64,000 nucleotides of DNA from Pardosa pseudoannulata (taxonomy: Eukaryota > Arthropoda > Arachnida > Araneae > Lycosidae), in NCBI GenBank assembly GCA_032207245.1, contig CM063498.1:51183591-51247590 (forward strand). The letters are read 5' to 3'. Each line of letters begins with the position of its first letter. Position 1 is the stretch's first letter. The translations under genes and the position numbers were made by a program. Below, piece after piece: positions 39,706 to 53,500 of this stretch. A model generated the notes under the pieces. It was not told the origin of the DNA and did no database searches. It saw only the letters and a list, made by a program, of their open reading frames with translations.

Positions 39706-42700
39706 GACAATTTTTGTTTCCACACACTTTCAAATCTAAATATTACCAATCTTGGTTTAAAAAATCTTGATCTAAAAAAAAAAAAAAAAATTATAGTATT
39801 ATCTGCTCTTTCTACAGAAAAATCTTCATAAAAAAAACTATTTAATATCATATATGCATTCTAAGACGAATTTACTTTTATATTGTGCTAATATATATGG
39901 GTTTTATATAGTGCTACTTATGGAAAAACTGCATGAAATATATAAGTTCAGTTTTCACATAGTTTACCCACTAAATATAACTGAACTTGGTATGCATACA
40001 TGCATGCACGCACAAAAAAACATGCATATGTAGACTAACCTTTCAAAAAAAATTTTTAAATAAATGAACTTGAACACAACTATCAAAAATCATACATGCA
40101 TTCTAAGATGCACTGACCTTTATATGGCACTAGTACTATTCATAGGGTTGATTATAGTTACTGGTGGAAATACTGTATGAAAGAAATATACATATGTCTA
40201 TTGTATAACACAAATGTATACAAAAACAAGCAATTCATATTTATCTACAGCAGGCATGTGCAACTTCAAGAGTACTAAAAACGGGATTACAAATTAGAAA
40301 TATTACATGAGCTGGAGTAGTTTGGGATTTATATAAATTAAAATATATATATAAACATTTATTTATAAAACCTCTTATGAGTTTTATCTCTTTATAAAAA
40401 AAACCTTGTCATAAGATATTAAAATACAGAATACAAATAGCAAATCCTTCTTTAGAATAGCACAAGACATGTTGACACAAGATTATCAATACTAGGATCA
40501 TTGAAACTTGTGACGTTTCTCTCAGTGAGCAACAGTGATTTATATCTTGCGTTGGCAGTTGTTCCATCTCTTGCCTATAATCTGACTTTACCTTCTGCAT
40601 ATAAAGTCCTATGTAAGTCAAACAAATAACCACTGGAAATTAACAGCAGTTATGTGCATGGAGTAGAAGTGGGGATAAGCACATTTGTAAAGTACAACGA
40701 AAGACTTAGCCTCACTACATGATCAATATAAAATAAATCAAAAATAACACACCCTTGTATGAGACCCATTAATTCTATAAAATGCAATAAAGAATAATAA
40801 AAAAAGCCTCACTGTTTAACAGGCCAAATTCAATAATATTAAGAAAAATAATTGTGAACTATATAAAATCTATGCAGGCCAGATTTGATCCATGGCTGTA
40901 TGTTGCACATGCCTAGTTTAGAGTAACCTATTTAATAAAAGAAAAGTGTAGAGAAAAATTCAGCTTTTAAAAACCATAACTGAAGGATAACTGCTACAGA
41001 AATATTTCTGGGTACATTTAATTTTTGTTGTAATTATACAAATGATAGCGTGTTAGACAAAATTTTTCAAAAAGACTTTCAGAAATAATTCCAATTTTGT
41101 TTCTGAGAATAAAAAGCTAATAGAAGTATAAAATGCTTAGAAAGCTGAGAGTGGCAAAAATATTTGGCTAATGACAATGCTGTCTATAAAATTGATCAAA
41201 TATAATTATTCAATTTAAATAAATTTTTAAAAATTTTTGACAAATTTTAAAACATTTTACTTTAATATATTAATAAATTGCTACATAGTTTGTTATAAAA
41301 AATGTGAATTTAATCCCACTATAAATTCATAAAATTTAATCAAAGAACACTATAATTTATTAGCAGTTTTAAGAGTATTATGCAACATTTATTATATTCA
41401 TTAAAAGTTGCAATATACTTATGTTTAAAATCTGAATAACAAAATAAATGCATGTAATTTCTTTACATGTTTAAAAAAAAAAAAAAAAGTTTTATGGAAC
41501 ATTTTGCCCATTAAACATTTTTAAATCATGGTATTTCTTTAAAGAAATAAAAACAAAGTTTAAAGTTGAAGATTCTCCCATTTCCTTTATTCAAGTAAAA
41601 ATTATTGTTTCAAAACAATAGAATTAACATACTTATGCCAAAATTTTAAAAAAACACACTGAGATTTCAACATTACTTTTTATACACTGATAATCAAATT
41701 TAATAAAATTTGCTCAGCTGTAAATTTCTAGGAAAATTTACATTACAGTATAGTTTCCTTCTTAAATTTTTATTCATAATAGAGAAAAGTTGTCTTAGAA
41801 ATTTAAGATAAGTTACTTTTCAGTTTAATATTGAGTAATATTTCTCCAAGACACTTTACTGACATGTCTTATTTATAGAAATTTGGTTTCAATAACTTGC
41901 CTTATAATATATTTTACATAAAATAATTTAAATGAGTAGGATAAAATCCTTACCTAAACTTATATCTCAAAGGACTATCAGAAAATTCAGGAGCAGGTAA
42001 TCCACCACAAAATGATACAAATGATGTTATCTGCAAAGTAAATGATTTTCCATAAACAATAATAATGAAACACAAACAGAAATTAAGTTTAACTCTAGAA
42101 TCGTAATGTGTATGTACATAAAATGTAATATTTAAAATATTGTGTAAATCAATTCATGAAAGTTCTGCTTACCAGCAGCAACCAAATATTTAGGACTAGT
42201 AATTAGATCCTGTATTTTAAAACTTGTTTCAAATCAAACTATATATACTCATATTATTGGGCTTCATTCTACCAGATTGCAAAAATGTTTTGAAATCAGA
42301 CAGTGAATGGCATCCTTAGAACAAAAAATACTGAGTATAAATTGAAATCTTTTGTTGTATACTGATAAACATTCCCTTCTTGCATACACCTTGCAGTTAA
42401 TTGTTTTGAATACATGGGGAATAAAACATTTCATTCAGGAGTATTTTTCAATTTTAACATGACTTCATTTGTTAAATAGGAGAAATTCTTGAACTGAGTG
42501 AGATTTACAGTATTATATGGTTATACAATAAAAAAATTATTACTAGAGCTTTCTTGTAATCTTTGAATACTATTGAAACCCAGTTTTTAAAAGGTAGGTA
42601 ATGAAAAAGACAAAGTGCTAAAGATAAGGGTTCACTAAAAAGTTTGATAAATTAAACTTATTTAGTGTTGGACTACAAAACTAGGAATTTGTCATTTAAT

Positions 42701-45700
42701 CTTTGAAAATAAAAACTGAATGTTGCATCTCCTTTCTGGCAGATCTCAAATCTGATGTTGAAAAGTGCAAACAGGAGTTTTTGAACCAAATATCCATCAA
42801 AGAGGTATTCGATTACAGAGGTTAAAATAGACATTTTATCTGATTTTCTCTCTATCTTATTAAGATTGAATAAATTGGATTTATTAAGAAACTCTGACCT
42901 CTAACTCTGTTTTAATAACATTTTATTTTGATATGTTTAAAGTTTGGACTTTGCTAAATATAGCTTCAGTTTATTAAATAAGAGCTATTTTACTTCAATC
43001 ATATGCTCTCAAACATTTTCAGATTAGTATATAAATACACACCTCATTTATCTAATCATTTGTTCTTCCAAATACTATAAAATTGTGTATTAGGTATAGG
43101 AGATTTGTGTTCAAAAGTTTTAACATATAATGGTACAAAAAGAATAAAACCATTTAACAACCTTGCCTCCATTCAATTTGATCTCATCGAAACACTCCAT
43201 TGCTAATAAATGATCAATCCCTGGATCCAGTCCAACTTCATTTACAACTGTGATGCCAGCATCAGCAGCTCTGAAATAAACACATAGCTATAGATATATA
43301 TTACTAGCAACTATGAAACCAATTAAGTCACTTTTAGTTTTATATTTCCCTTTGCAAAATAGCTTGAAAAGACAAATGTAAAAAATGTTACCATTACCTA
43401 TCATCATAAGTGAATATGTTAAGAGATAGGGGAAGCTCATCCAAAAAATATATAGATGCTAAATTCTGATTCTATATCATCATGATTAGAAAAATTTGAA
43501 AGCATCACATGTAACAGAAGTTATTGCTATATAGCCAACAAAAGCAAAACATGAAGAAAATAAAATAATTTATAATTATTTTTCATTTTTCATTAATGTA
43601 CATTTAAATGATTTGACACATGAAATTCATATTTAAAGCACAGGATACAATACTGCAAGTAAATGGTTGCAACACATGCAGCTGCAAATCACAGATAACT
43701 GCTAATGTTTATACCTGATTGTTGCAACCATGAAACCAAGTTTGAAGCTGCATACTTACACATTTTATAATTATAGATTCAACAGAATTTTAAAAAATTA
43801 AGCAAGACATTACTAAATTATTGGCATATACATGTATGTGTGCTAATACAATTTACATATATGTTTCCATGTATATTTTTCCTTAACACAAATCCACATT
43901 GTTTGACACAGAATTACACAATTTGCAGACTTCTTTGCTGTTGTTGAATAAAAGTACTGCAAATAATAAAATTGCCATTGTCTACCATGTCACACAAACC
44001 TGTTAGAAGACATTCACTTTGCCAGTTGACAATAAATATCAACATAGCAGTATTAAAATATGTTTCATGAAGTGAAGTAATTTTTTTTCAGTAGCAGAGG
44101 ATGGATATATATATGTGCATATGTACAGATATACATATAATTTTTTTCCTAACGCAGCTGGTAATGTAAGTGCTATATGCCTTTACACCAATACAAGGCT
44201 GCAAAGCTGTTGCCCATTTAGCACCACCCAGGGAGTATATGTAGCTTACGGTATGCTACAGACACAAGTATTATTACCACCACTGGGTCCTCATAATTTA
44301 GAACCAGGGACCAAGCAGAAGACCCCCCAGGCTTCACCTGCAATCCCTAGAGGTACCATTTGAGAACTTGGAGGACATTGTGACCACGAACATATTTTAT
44401 GTACCCCAGTCACCTTTAATGAACACACCGAATCTGAGCCCCAAACTCATTCCCCTTTGAGTTAGATTGCTGCCTTTGCAAACTGAGCTACCACGGCTCA
44501 CAAATAAAATATATGTATGTACATAGGAAAGTTACTTATACAAAAGCAAGGGGGGGTAAAAAAAATTCTGTGTATAATTCTATATTTTATGGATAGAAAT
44601 CATTTTCATCTAATGACAACATAAAACCAATACTATATTGTTTTTCATCCATTTATGAACCATGTTTATAAAAAACTTATGCTGAAGTAAAATTAAGTAC
44701 AAAAAGAAATAGATAATACAAATTAAATAAAATACAGATGAGAAAATTTTCAAAGAATAATGCAAAAATTCTTGAGCAAAAAAATGGGAGGTGAGGGGGC
44801 AAAATTACAGAGAGATGTTAATATGCACTTAAGTGCGATTAATATGCAACTGTGGTTATGGATTGCATCATATTCATAAAACTACTTCTTTTGTGTCTTA
44901 AAATAATTGGGGATTTTAAGTTTGGTTTGTTCATTTAATTATCCAAATTTGGCCATCTTTTGACCAAGCTCTATACTTAAACCAGCCCTCTTGAAATTCC
45001 TCTCAATTTTGTCATATTGGTGGTTTTTAAAATATGACAATAAAATTTTAATTTTACCATTTCAATTTTTATTTGATTGAGGTTATCATCAACATCTGTA
45101 AGAATGCTTTTTACCCTATTGTACATCCTCTCTTTACTTTGTGAATATGCAAAAAAGATAACTTACTTCAAACAGAAAGGATTTACCAGTAATACAGAAA
45201 GTCAAAAGGAAGAAGGGAATGAACACACATACAAAAAAAATTATCTTCATGAATAAGAGGGCTGTGGTTTTGGAGTCTACTTTTTGCAACACAAGGGCTA
45301 ATGAGACTGGGACCTACTGCTTAAAGCCGATTCTGAATGGTTACGAACATCCATGCCATAGTGGGATTCGAACCCACGAACTCCAGTTCCGAAGGGCCAG
45401 CACCCTAAACATTTGGCCATCGTTTGGCAAGAGGGGTGTGGTAGACAGAAAGCAAGGGAAAGTAAGTAGGGCCTTAGAGCCAGCCCATCTGTAAATGGTC
45501 ACAAGCCACTTAAAAAGAGAAGTGATACTAAAAGATTTTGCAGAAAAGTTTTGCTTCGTTCATAAGTATGAATCATATGAGCATTCTGCTGACCCATCTG
45601 AAGACATACAGCAGCTTCATATAAATAAATATATATGTATGTGTATATCTATCTATATCAATCTAGTTCTATCTACCTATATCTATATATGGGAATACTT

Positions 45701-47568
45701 CGTATAACTAAATATTTACAGAAGTGAAAAAATTAGTATATGTGCTTTATGGGGTTTCACTGGGAAATATAAAATGCTTTGTATTACTGAATATTTAATA
45801 GAAGCAAAGTTTGTATGGGTTTCTTCTGTATGCAAGCATACATGCACACACACACACACACACACAATAAAAAAAAATACCAAGTGCTTCAGCTAACTTA
45901 TTAATTTATCCTTTGCCTACAGGGTAAATATAGTCTGTGATACTTAAATGAGAAACTTTAAAAAAAAAAAATTGTTTTAAATGAAATTCATACATTTAAA
46001 CTAAATTTAATGACTTAAAAGGGCTACCTCATATGTTACAAACAGTTATCCTGATTTAATAATTTTAAACACAAATGTGTAGTAAATAATTTTAAAATTT
46101 TAATACAAAAGTTTACTTAAAACTTAATCTGTAAAATATATTTAATCATATAAAAATTTAGAATTAATTCCTAGAAAATATAAGAAATATACTTAACTCA
46201 AAGGAAAGCTTAATCAAAATTCAATATAATACTTACGCTTGATGGAGATTTCTCATCTCAGGAGTTAAATAACTTGCAGTGACCATATTTATTTTATACT
46301 TTATACATCGTTCAGCTATTGTTGGGTGCAGTGAATACGGCAAAAGACTAAAACACAAAAGAAAGAAAGAAATATTTATGTATATAATACAACAAAAGGA
46401 AATTTCACTAAAATCAAAGCATTTTGTATTAATCAAAAAGTAGTACTGTGTAAACCAAATAACTAATTACTCAAATATTAATTACTATAATATTATTGCT
46501 GAAGCAGACAAATGAAATGATAAAAAAAAATGAACTAATCTAAATTTTAAGCAAGTTAACTACAAAAAATAATTCAAAGAATGTGATAGAGGATTTCTCT
46601 AAAAGCAAATTTACCTAATAACAAGTGTTGAATCCTCAATTAGTTTGTCCAATGGTCCTTTTCCAGTTGTAACATCTAAAACCACATGCTCAGCATTTTC
46701 TGACTTAACCAAAGCTTCACCTTGGTTCTGGAGAATGGACCCTAAAATATAGAAAATTGAATTTGATAAAATGTAAGTACACTTTATTACATATAAAATT
46801 AATTTCTTTATAATTGACTTTCAAATTTTTAAAAATAAACTAGCATACAACACATACAGCTTATATATCCAAATTAAATATTTCATATAACCTAATTAAA
46901 TATTTTTTATCATACGCTAATTATTATAATTTAAGTGTACATTTTGAGATGTTTTAAATTACCCACAAAATATTAGTAACAGTAAAAAATAGAATTTCAT
47001 TCTTTGGTAAATAAATAACTTAAATATTATTTACTGTTTAACATTATTAATCCATGAATTATATTAATTTTTAAAATTAATAAAATCTGGTGTCCCACAA
47101 CTTGAAATAAAACATTCATTACATATAAATTATTCTTATTTTAAGGGATTTTGAGCAAAATCCATACAAAACCTTATAAAAGAAAGTTTTACTAAATTAC
47201 ATAAACTTATCTCCAACACCAAGAGGGATGTTACTCTTAACAGCAAAAACAAACTTTTCAAAAGTTTGAATAATCTCTAGCATTTTGTCTTTGCAATCAA
47301 AGACATATCTTGGCCTCAGAACTATTTCTCCTTGTATTCTATGCATTTTACATGCTTGGGAACTGAATTGTTAATTTTTGTTTAAGAGCTAAATTAGCTT
47401 AATCAAGCCAAGTTCTGTGGTTCTGAAGGCTGTAGGAGAAAGATATGAAAATTCTAATCTAAAGCTGTTATTTAAGATTATATAATACACTTAACAATTT
47501 TATAAAAAAATAAAAATATTTGTGGGTTGCAAGGTAGTTGTAAAAAAAAGGTTTATTTACATAAATAC

Positions 47569-47601
<33 letters not shown>

Positions 47602-47654
47602 TATACATATATATGTATATATATATATTTATATACATATATATATATATATAC

Positions 47655-47699
<45 letters not shown>

Positions 47700-47700
47700 C

Positions 47701-47745
<45 letters not shown>

Positions 47746-50483
47746 TATACATATATATGTATATGTATGTGTGTGTAATATATCAAAATCATTTCATTTT
47801 AATACCTCTTTAAAAATCTCCTCTAACTTAAAATTCGTCCCACACATTTCTCAAAGCTTTCTTTGCAATAGATGTAAATTTTCTGCTCATTCAACACATT
47901 TTTCAGCTGTCGCTGGCAAGTGGCTCAGCTTTTACCCTGATCCAACAGTTAAATTTACTGATTAAGTTTCTTGTCCCTTGGAAAATCTCTGTCTTGCTCT
48001 GGGGTACACCTCTGTTCAAGCAAAATGTTTTTCATTATTCTCTTGTTTGCCACTGATTAGCAAAGATTTCTTTTCAGCAGCTCCTCAATAAAGATTTAAG
48101 TTATTCTCAAAATTTTACTTCTCTTCAATGCGGCCCAACTGGAACATTATTCAATAGCCTAGTTGCATAGCTATCTCCTTGCCCAGTAGCCCCAACAAGT
48201 AAAAATAATAAGGGCTACATAATTAGTGTCTGGCAATTAATTTGCTGGATTGCACACACATATATATATGTGTGTGTGTGGTTTTTCTGTAGAAATCCAT
48301 ATTGTTTGTCAGACTGACCTAATTTAATACAACAATTTGATACCATGAACACAATATTACCGATGTTAAAATCTCTTCTCCCCATCCTGTTTACTTTTAA
48401 TAGATACTGATCTTGCTATGTATTATTACATTTAATCATGTAAAATAAATGTTTATGTATATGCGTGTGCACATGTATATGTGTATGTATAAATTATTAC
48501 CCCTGAAGTCCTTCAAAATTCTCCCAATACATGTTCTATGTTTTTTAATCTTAACTTTCCCAGCCACTCAAATCAAAGATGTAATTCTTTGAAATTGCAT
48601 TTCTTTCATACATCTCAAAACTAAAGATGGAAGAAATAATAGCTATGTGAGGCTTTCCGACACCTTTTGTAAACCAAATATCAATACATCTTAGAAAAAT
48701 TGAGTATTCTTTAAAATTATATATATATGGATATGCAATTTTGCTGTTAGGATGTTTTAAAAGAATATAGCAGAACTGATGTTTACAGCTCTCACCCATA
48801 AGGAATAAACAATGTGATTACACCATCTACAGGCAAAGTAATGAATCCATTTTCCCAAGTTTATTATGAAGAAATAAAGGATTTTTACTAATTATTTAGG
48901 ATGGTCTTAGTATTTTAAGAGTGCCTTACTCCTGAAGGTTAAAAACTGATAAAGTTAAATATAGAAATAGCTTTATACAAGAATTTGAAATATTACAATG
49001 TCCATCTTTTTTTGAGTAAAACTTTAAGTGTGAACATATTTTTAAAACTTTACAAAATTATAAGTTGTAATGTAATATAGCTGAAAAAAAGGCAAATACA
49101 AAATTATGGCTTACCAATTGTAACATGAATAGTTTGATCTCTTGTCAAATACTCAACTAGAGGCCCAGCAACATAGCCAGCTCCTAGGACTAACACCTTC
49201 TTAGTAGACTTTGCCGCTAAAGAACGGGCCTTCTTTTGCGACCTGATGTTATATATATATATAAAAGAAAACATAAGGAAAAAAACCTGAAATATTTATA
49301 TTAATTTTTGCATAATTAAAAATGTTATGACTACTGCACATGTAAATTTGAGGCACCAACGTAAAACAACATATAAATAAAAATACATAACTAAAGATTT
49401 TGACAAACAACTTTGATTATTACAAACTTATGTAAACATAATTTTAAAGTTTTCTTAAACAGTAGTACTAGTTAACTATGACATATTATATTTTGAACAG
49501 TAGTAAATTTAAAATTCAGCCTTTATCATAAAAGCATGAAAAATCATGGTTTTATTGCATATCTTAAGTACTAATTATATGATGTGTGCAGATAGGCATT
49601 AAATTTCTTAAACATTTTTTAAACGTTGTCTGGCATGATGCTTGGTTTGGTCTTTTGCACTACACTGTTTTGCAACAAGGGAGCTACTAAAGACAACCTA
49701 CTACTTACAGCTTATTGCGAATGGCTATGAACAACCATGAAAGCAGTGCAATTTAAACTTAATTCAGGTACATAAGAGCAGCACTCTATCTTGCTATCGT
49801 TCAGTGCTATACTACTACTTTGCGAGCATCAAATACAAAAATATGAAGTGAATTAAGAGCAATAAATGTTTTTTCCCTAGTGCTTTGATAAAAAATAAAT
49901 TTGAAATTTTCAAAGGGAAATTTCTATTAAGAAAGGGAAAACATGTATGATTTTTAAACATATAATCATTTATGCTCTTTACATCATATAAACAGACATT
50001 ATAAATTACAATGGTTAAAAATGCATTGGGACTGTCATAAAATGTCATAAATGAAAAGTTCATAAATGGTGCTTTGCTGCAAAGTAATTTTAATAATGTC
50101 AAATCCAAATACTTTACAAAAAGGCAAGCTAAATTTTATACAAAATATTGTCACTTTTTAAATTAAAGACTTCATATGAATCAAATTTTGATTTATTATT
50201 TGGGAACATTAATACAAGTGTAATGAGTTAAACCATTTGAATCTTTTAAGGACGAAAATGACAACTGATTATTTTCCTACTCCCTTGCTATGAGATATAA
50301 ATTGATACAAATATATTTTAAGATATTACATTAATCATTCAGACAACATCAATAATTAAATCTATCTGGTGCAACTTTTAAAAAAATCCTGGAAAAGCTT
50401 AATAACCTGGTTTTGTTTGAGTATCAAAATTAAAAATTACTTTATATTTTAACAAAGCTATTTAGCCATATTTCTTTCAGATT

Positions 50484-50517
<34 letters not shown>

Positions 50518-53500
50518 AAAAAAAAAAAAAAGGGGGGGGGGGGAGCTTGATTTTCCAGCTAACACCAAATATATGATTTAAAGATGATAAATATTTTCTG
50601 TTATGCACTTTTATTTTCTTGCTGAAATCATGCATATGCAATATATTAGAAGTCAATAAGATTGCTGATGGCCAAAAAATAAAGTTGTTTTTTTTATATA
50701 AATGAAGACATACTTGAAAATTAACAGAAAATGGATACTTACTGATTAATCATAAGTAATGAATGACCAGATAAAATATAAGAAAAAAATTATAAATGGC
50801 AATACCTTTTTCAGCAGCAATATTAAAATAAGGCAAGCTTTAAATAACAGCATGCATTGAAACAAAGCAAAAAGATTTATATACAGTACCCAAGCAGATA
50901 TCAATTACCTCCTTCAGCAGAAAAATAAAGCATGAAAAACATAAAAAAGAAAGAAAGATATTTTTATTCAGAAGAGATAAAGATAAAGAACAGAAGCAAA
51001 ACATCAGATATAAACATAAAGCAATAGTAGCACACACCAAGCCTAAAGAATTTTAATTATTTAAGTGCGTAACAAAAATAATAAAAAAAATAGAACATAT
51101 ACCATATGTTCAACAAAGAAAAAGTCATTCTCAGAATCTAATAATGAAACATCAGGCAAAGAAATACATTACACATTTTGTGATATGGTTAAGGGTGTAA
51201 TGCAACTTTTGTATTAAACGAATTTTACATTCAGAAGTACAAAGTACAAAATGTGTCAATTAAAAAACAGAAATACCTTAATTTTTCAAATATATTATAA
51301 ACCTTCTAAAAAGGAAAGAGAAATTTCTGTGCCTGTACACACATCACAAGAAAACTGCAATAAATCTTTTATTTATTCGTTTATTGTTATTTCCGTCTAA
51401 TAGCTCATTGATCAACTTAGTCTCCTTTTTTTCAAAACTCAAATTAGGATTTTTTTTCAGAATTATTAATTATGCAACATTTTACATGTTGTTTATACAT
51501 AACATACATTGGTACCATGGAGAAGTCAAACAATTTGGAGTTAGAAGTTATCTTAACACTGAGAGAATCATTTTAAATCTTTCCAATAGTTTGTAAAGCA
51601 TATCACCACATTTTAAAAACTAATTCCAAATTTAGTCATTTTAGGATTTACGAAATGAAAATTCATTGAAACATTTAATCTCAAATAAAAATGTTGATCT
51701 TAATTTAATGCTCAATAATTTATCTGATATGAAAATAGTTTGTAAAAATGTTTTGAAAAGAATAGTAACATAACTAGTTATGTAGGTATGTTACCCAGAT
51801 CGAAAGATGGATGCACTGTAACTAATCTATAATAAAATATATTTATATCACATAGTTATAAAAACATATTCAGTTAAGAATAATGCATATAAAATGTAAA
51901 CTACAATATTTGTAGGTGAAATGTATAATTAACTGTAGCTACACAAGAAAAAATCCAGTATTATGTACTTTCTCATTAATAGCAAAACTAAAAAAGTACT
52001 TACAAACTAAAACCCTATTAAAATAACAAAAACAAATATATAATAAATAATAAATTATCTATTTTAATATGACATAGCAATGATTTATTTCAACTACCAT
52101 TTGACATTTCTAAAATTAAATCAGCAATGAAACAAACTATTACTTGAATAGCATCTATATTTGTTTTTTAAGTATGCATATTTTAATGCTATAATATAAA
52201 ATCTGAGCTCCTGTTATGAAATACCAATTTTATTGACAATGACTATGAATATCCTTAAAAAACGATGTCAATGCATGTTTGTTTTTTTTAAATAAAGAGA
52301 AATTTTAATATGCATTTAAATTTGTGAATTAAGTTTATAAAAGCAATACCAAAGGGAAATAAAGGCTTAAATTTAATAAAACACAGATGTAATATATGAT
52401 AACCATAACAGAGAACAAGTATTTTGTTAATTTTTTACTTAATTTTCTATTCACACCAGCATTAATTTAATTTTTATCTTTTTTACTATAATCGACCGCA
52501 GAAGTAGTATTCAATCTATCACAACAATTTCCAATACAAAATTTTTTCAATAAAATTATGTTCAGATGGGAAAAAATTTTAAATTAAAGAAACAACATAT
52601 ATATAATAGGTATAAAAAATATGTAAATAAGATACATACGTAGATTTATTCCTCAGGTCAGCAATATATTCAAAATTTGGTGTCAATTTTCCATCACTAG
52701 CAATAATTGCCTAGAAATATATTAATACTGTGAGAATAGAAAATAATCCTACAAAACATTTTATTTATAAATGCATTAATTTTTTGACTTACCCCATGAA
52801 CAGTAGGATGGAAAGTATGTTCTTCTAAAGGTCTAGTAGCATCTGACGACAACTAAAATAAAAAACAATTCAGTATTAGATAAAACAGATTTTCAAAAAA
52901 TCAATACTAATAATCAGTGTAAAACAAAGTAATTATTCAAAGAATTTTAAAAGTACTAAATTGATACATACTATGCTGTGCATGAAAGGATACAATAAGT
53001 ATCCAAAAGAGTCTGTTGCTTCTAATGGCAATTGAGTAGGCATATTATCTATAGAGCATACTAAGACACCAGGTCCTGCAAAACTGAAAATAAAAAAAAG
53101 CAAGAACGTAAGCCTAATAATCAAAATGGGAATATGAAATATTTCTTAAATATTACTTTTGATATTATTTAATATGTAAAGATTACATGTGTTACATATA
53201 CAAACCACAGCTTTAAATATAAAGGAATGCCTCAGTATTGTTTTACTCAGTGGCAAGTGTATACTGAGTACACAGTGTACACAGAGTGTACTGTTAGTAA
53301 TTTCAATAATTTTAATTAGTACTGGCTGATTTACTATTATGCAGTTTGGAAATGGTAGCTTTCACAGGCTATCCAAGCAACTTCTGATAAAATGCCCCTC
53401 TATCTTTGATCACATTTTGGAAAAATTTTAATAGCTGAAATGCCACAAACAACATTTGCTTGGATGATGTGAAGGAAAGTAATATCAAAACAGAGTGAAA

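Noticed and set aside
43162..43172. GC-AG donor as the true AASS exon boundary
   Set aside because: Using it puts the next exon, which starts in phase 0 with [15 protein letters not shown], out of frame.
47468..47965. Open frames rich in Tyr-Ile on both strands
   Set aside because: They are translations of the TA/CATA microsatellite; the same applies to frames at 19151-19450, 30529-30766 and 39597-39851.
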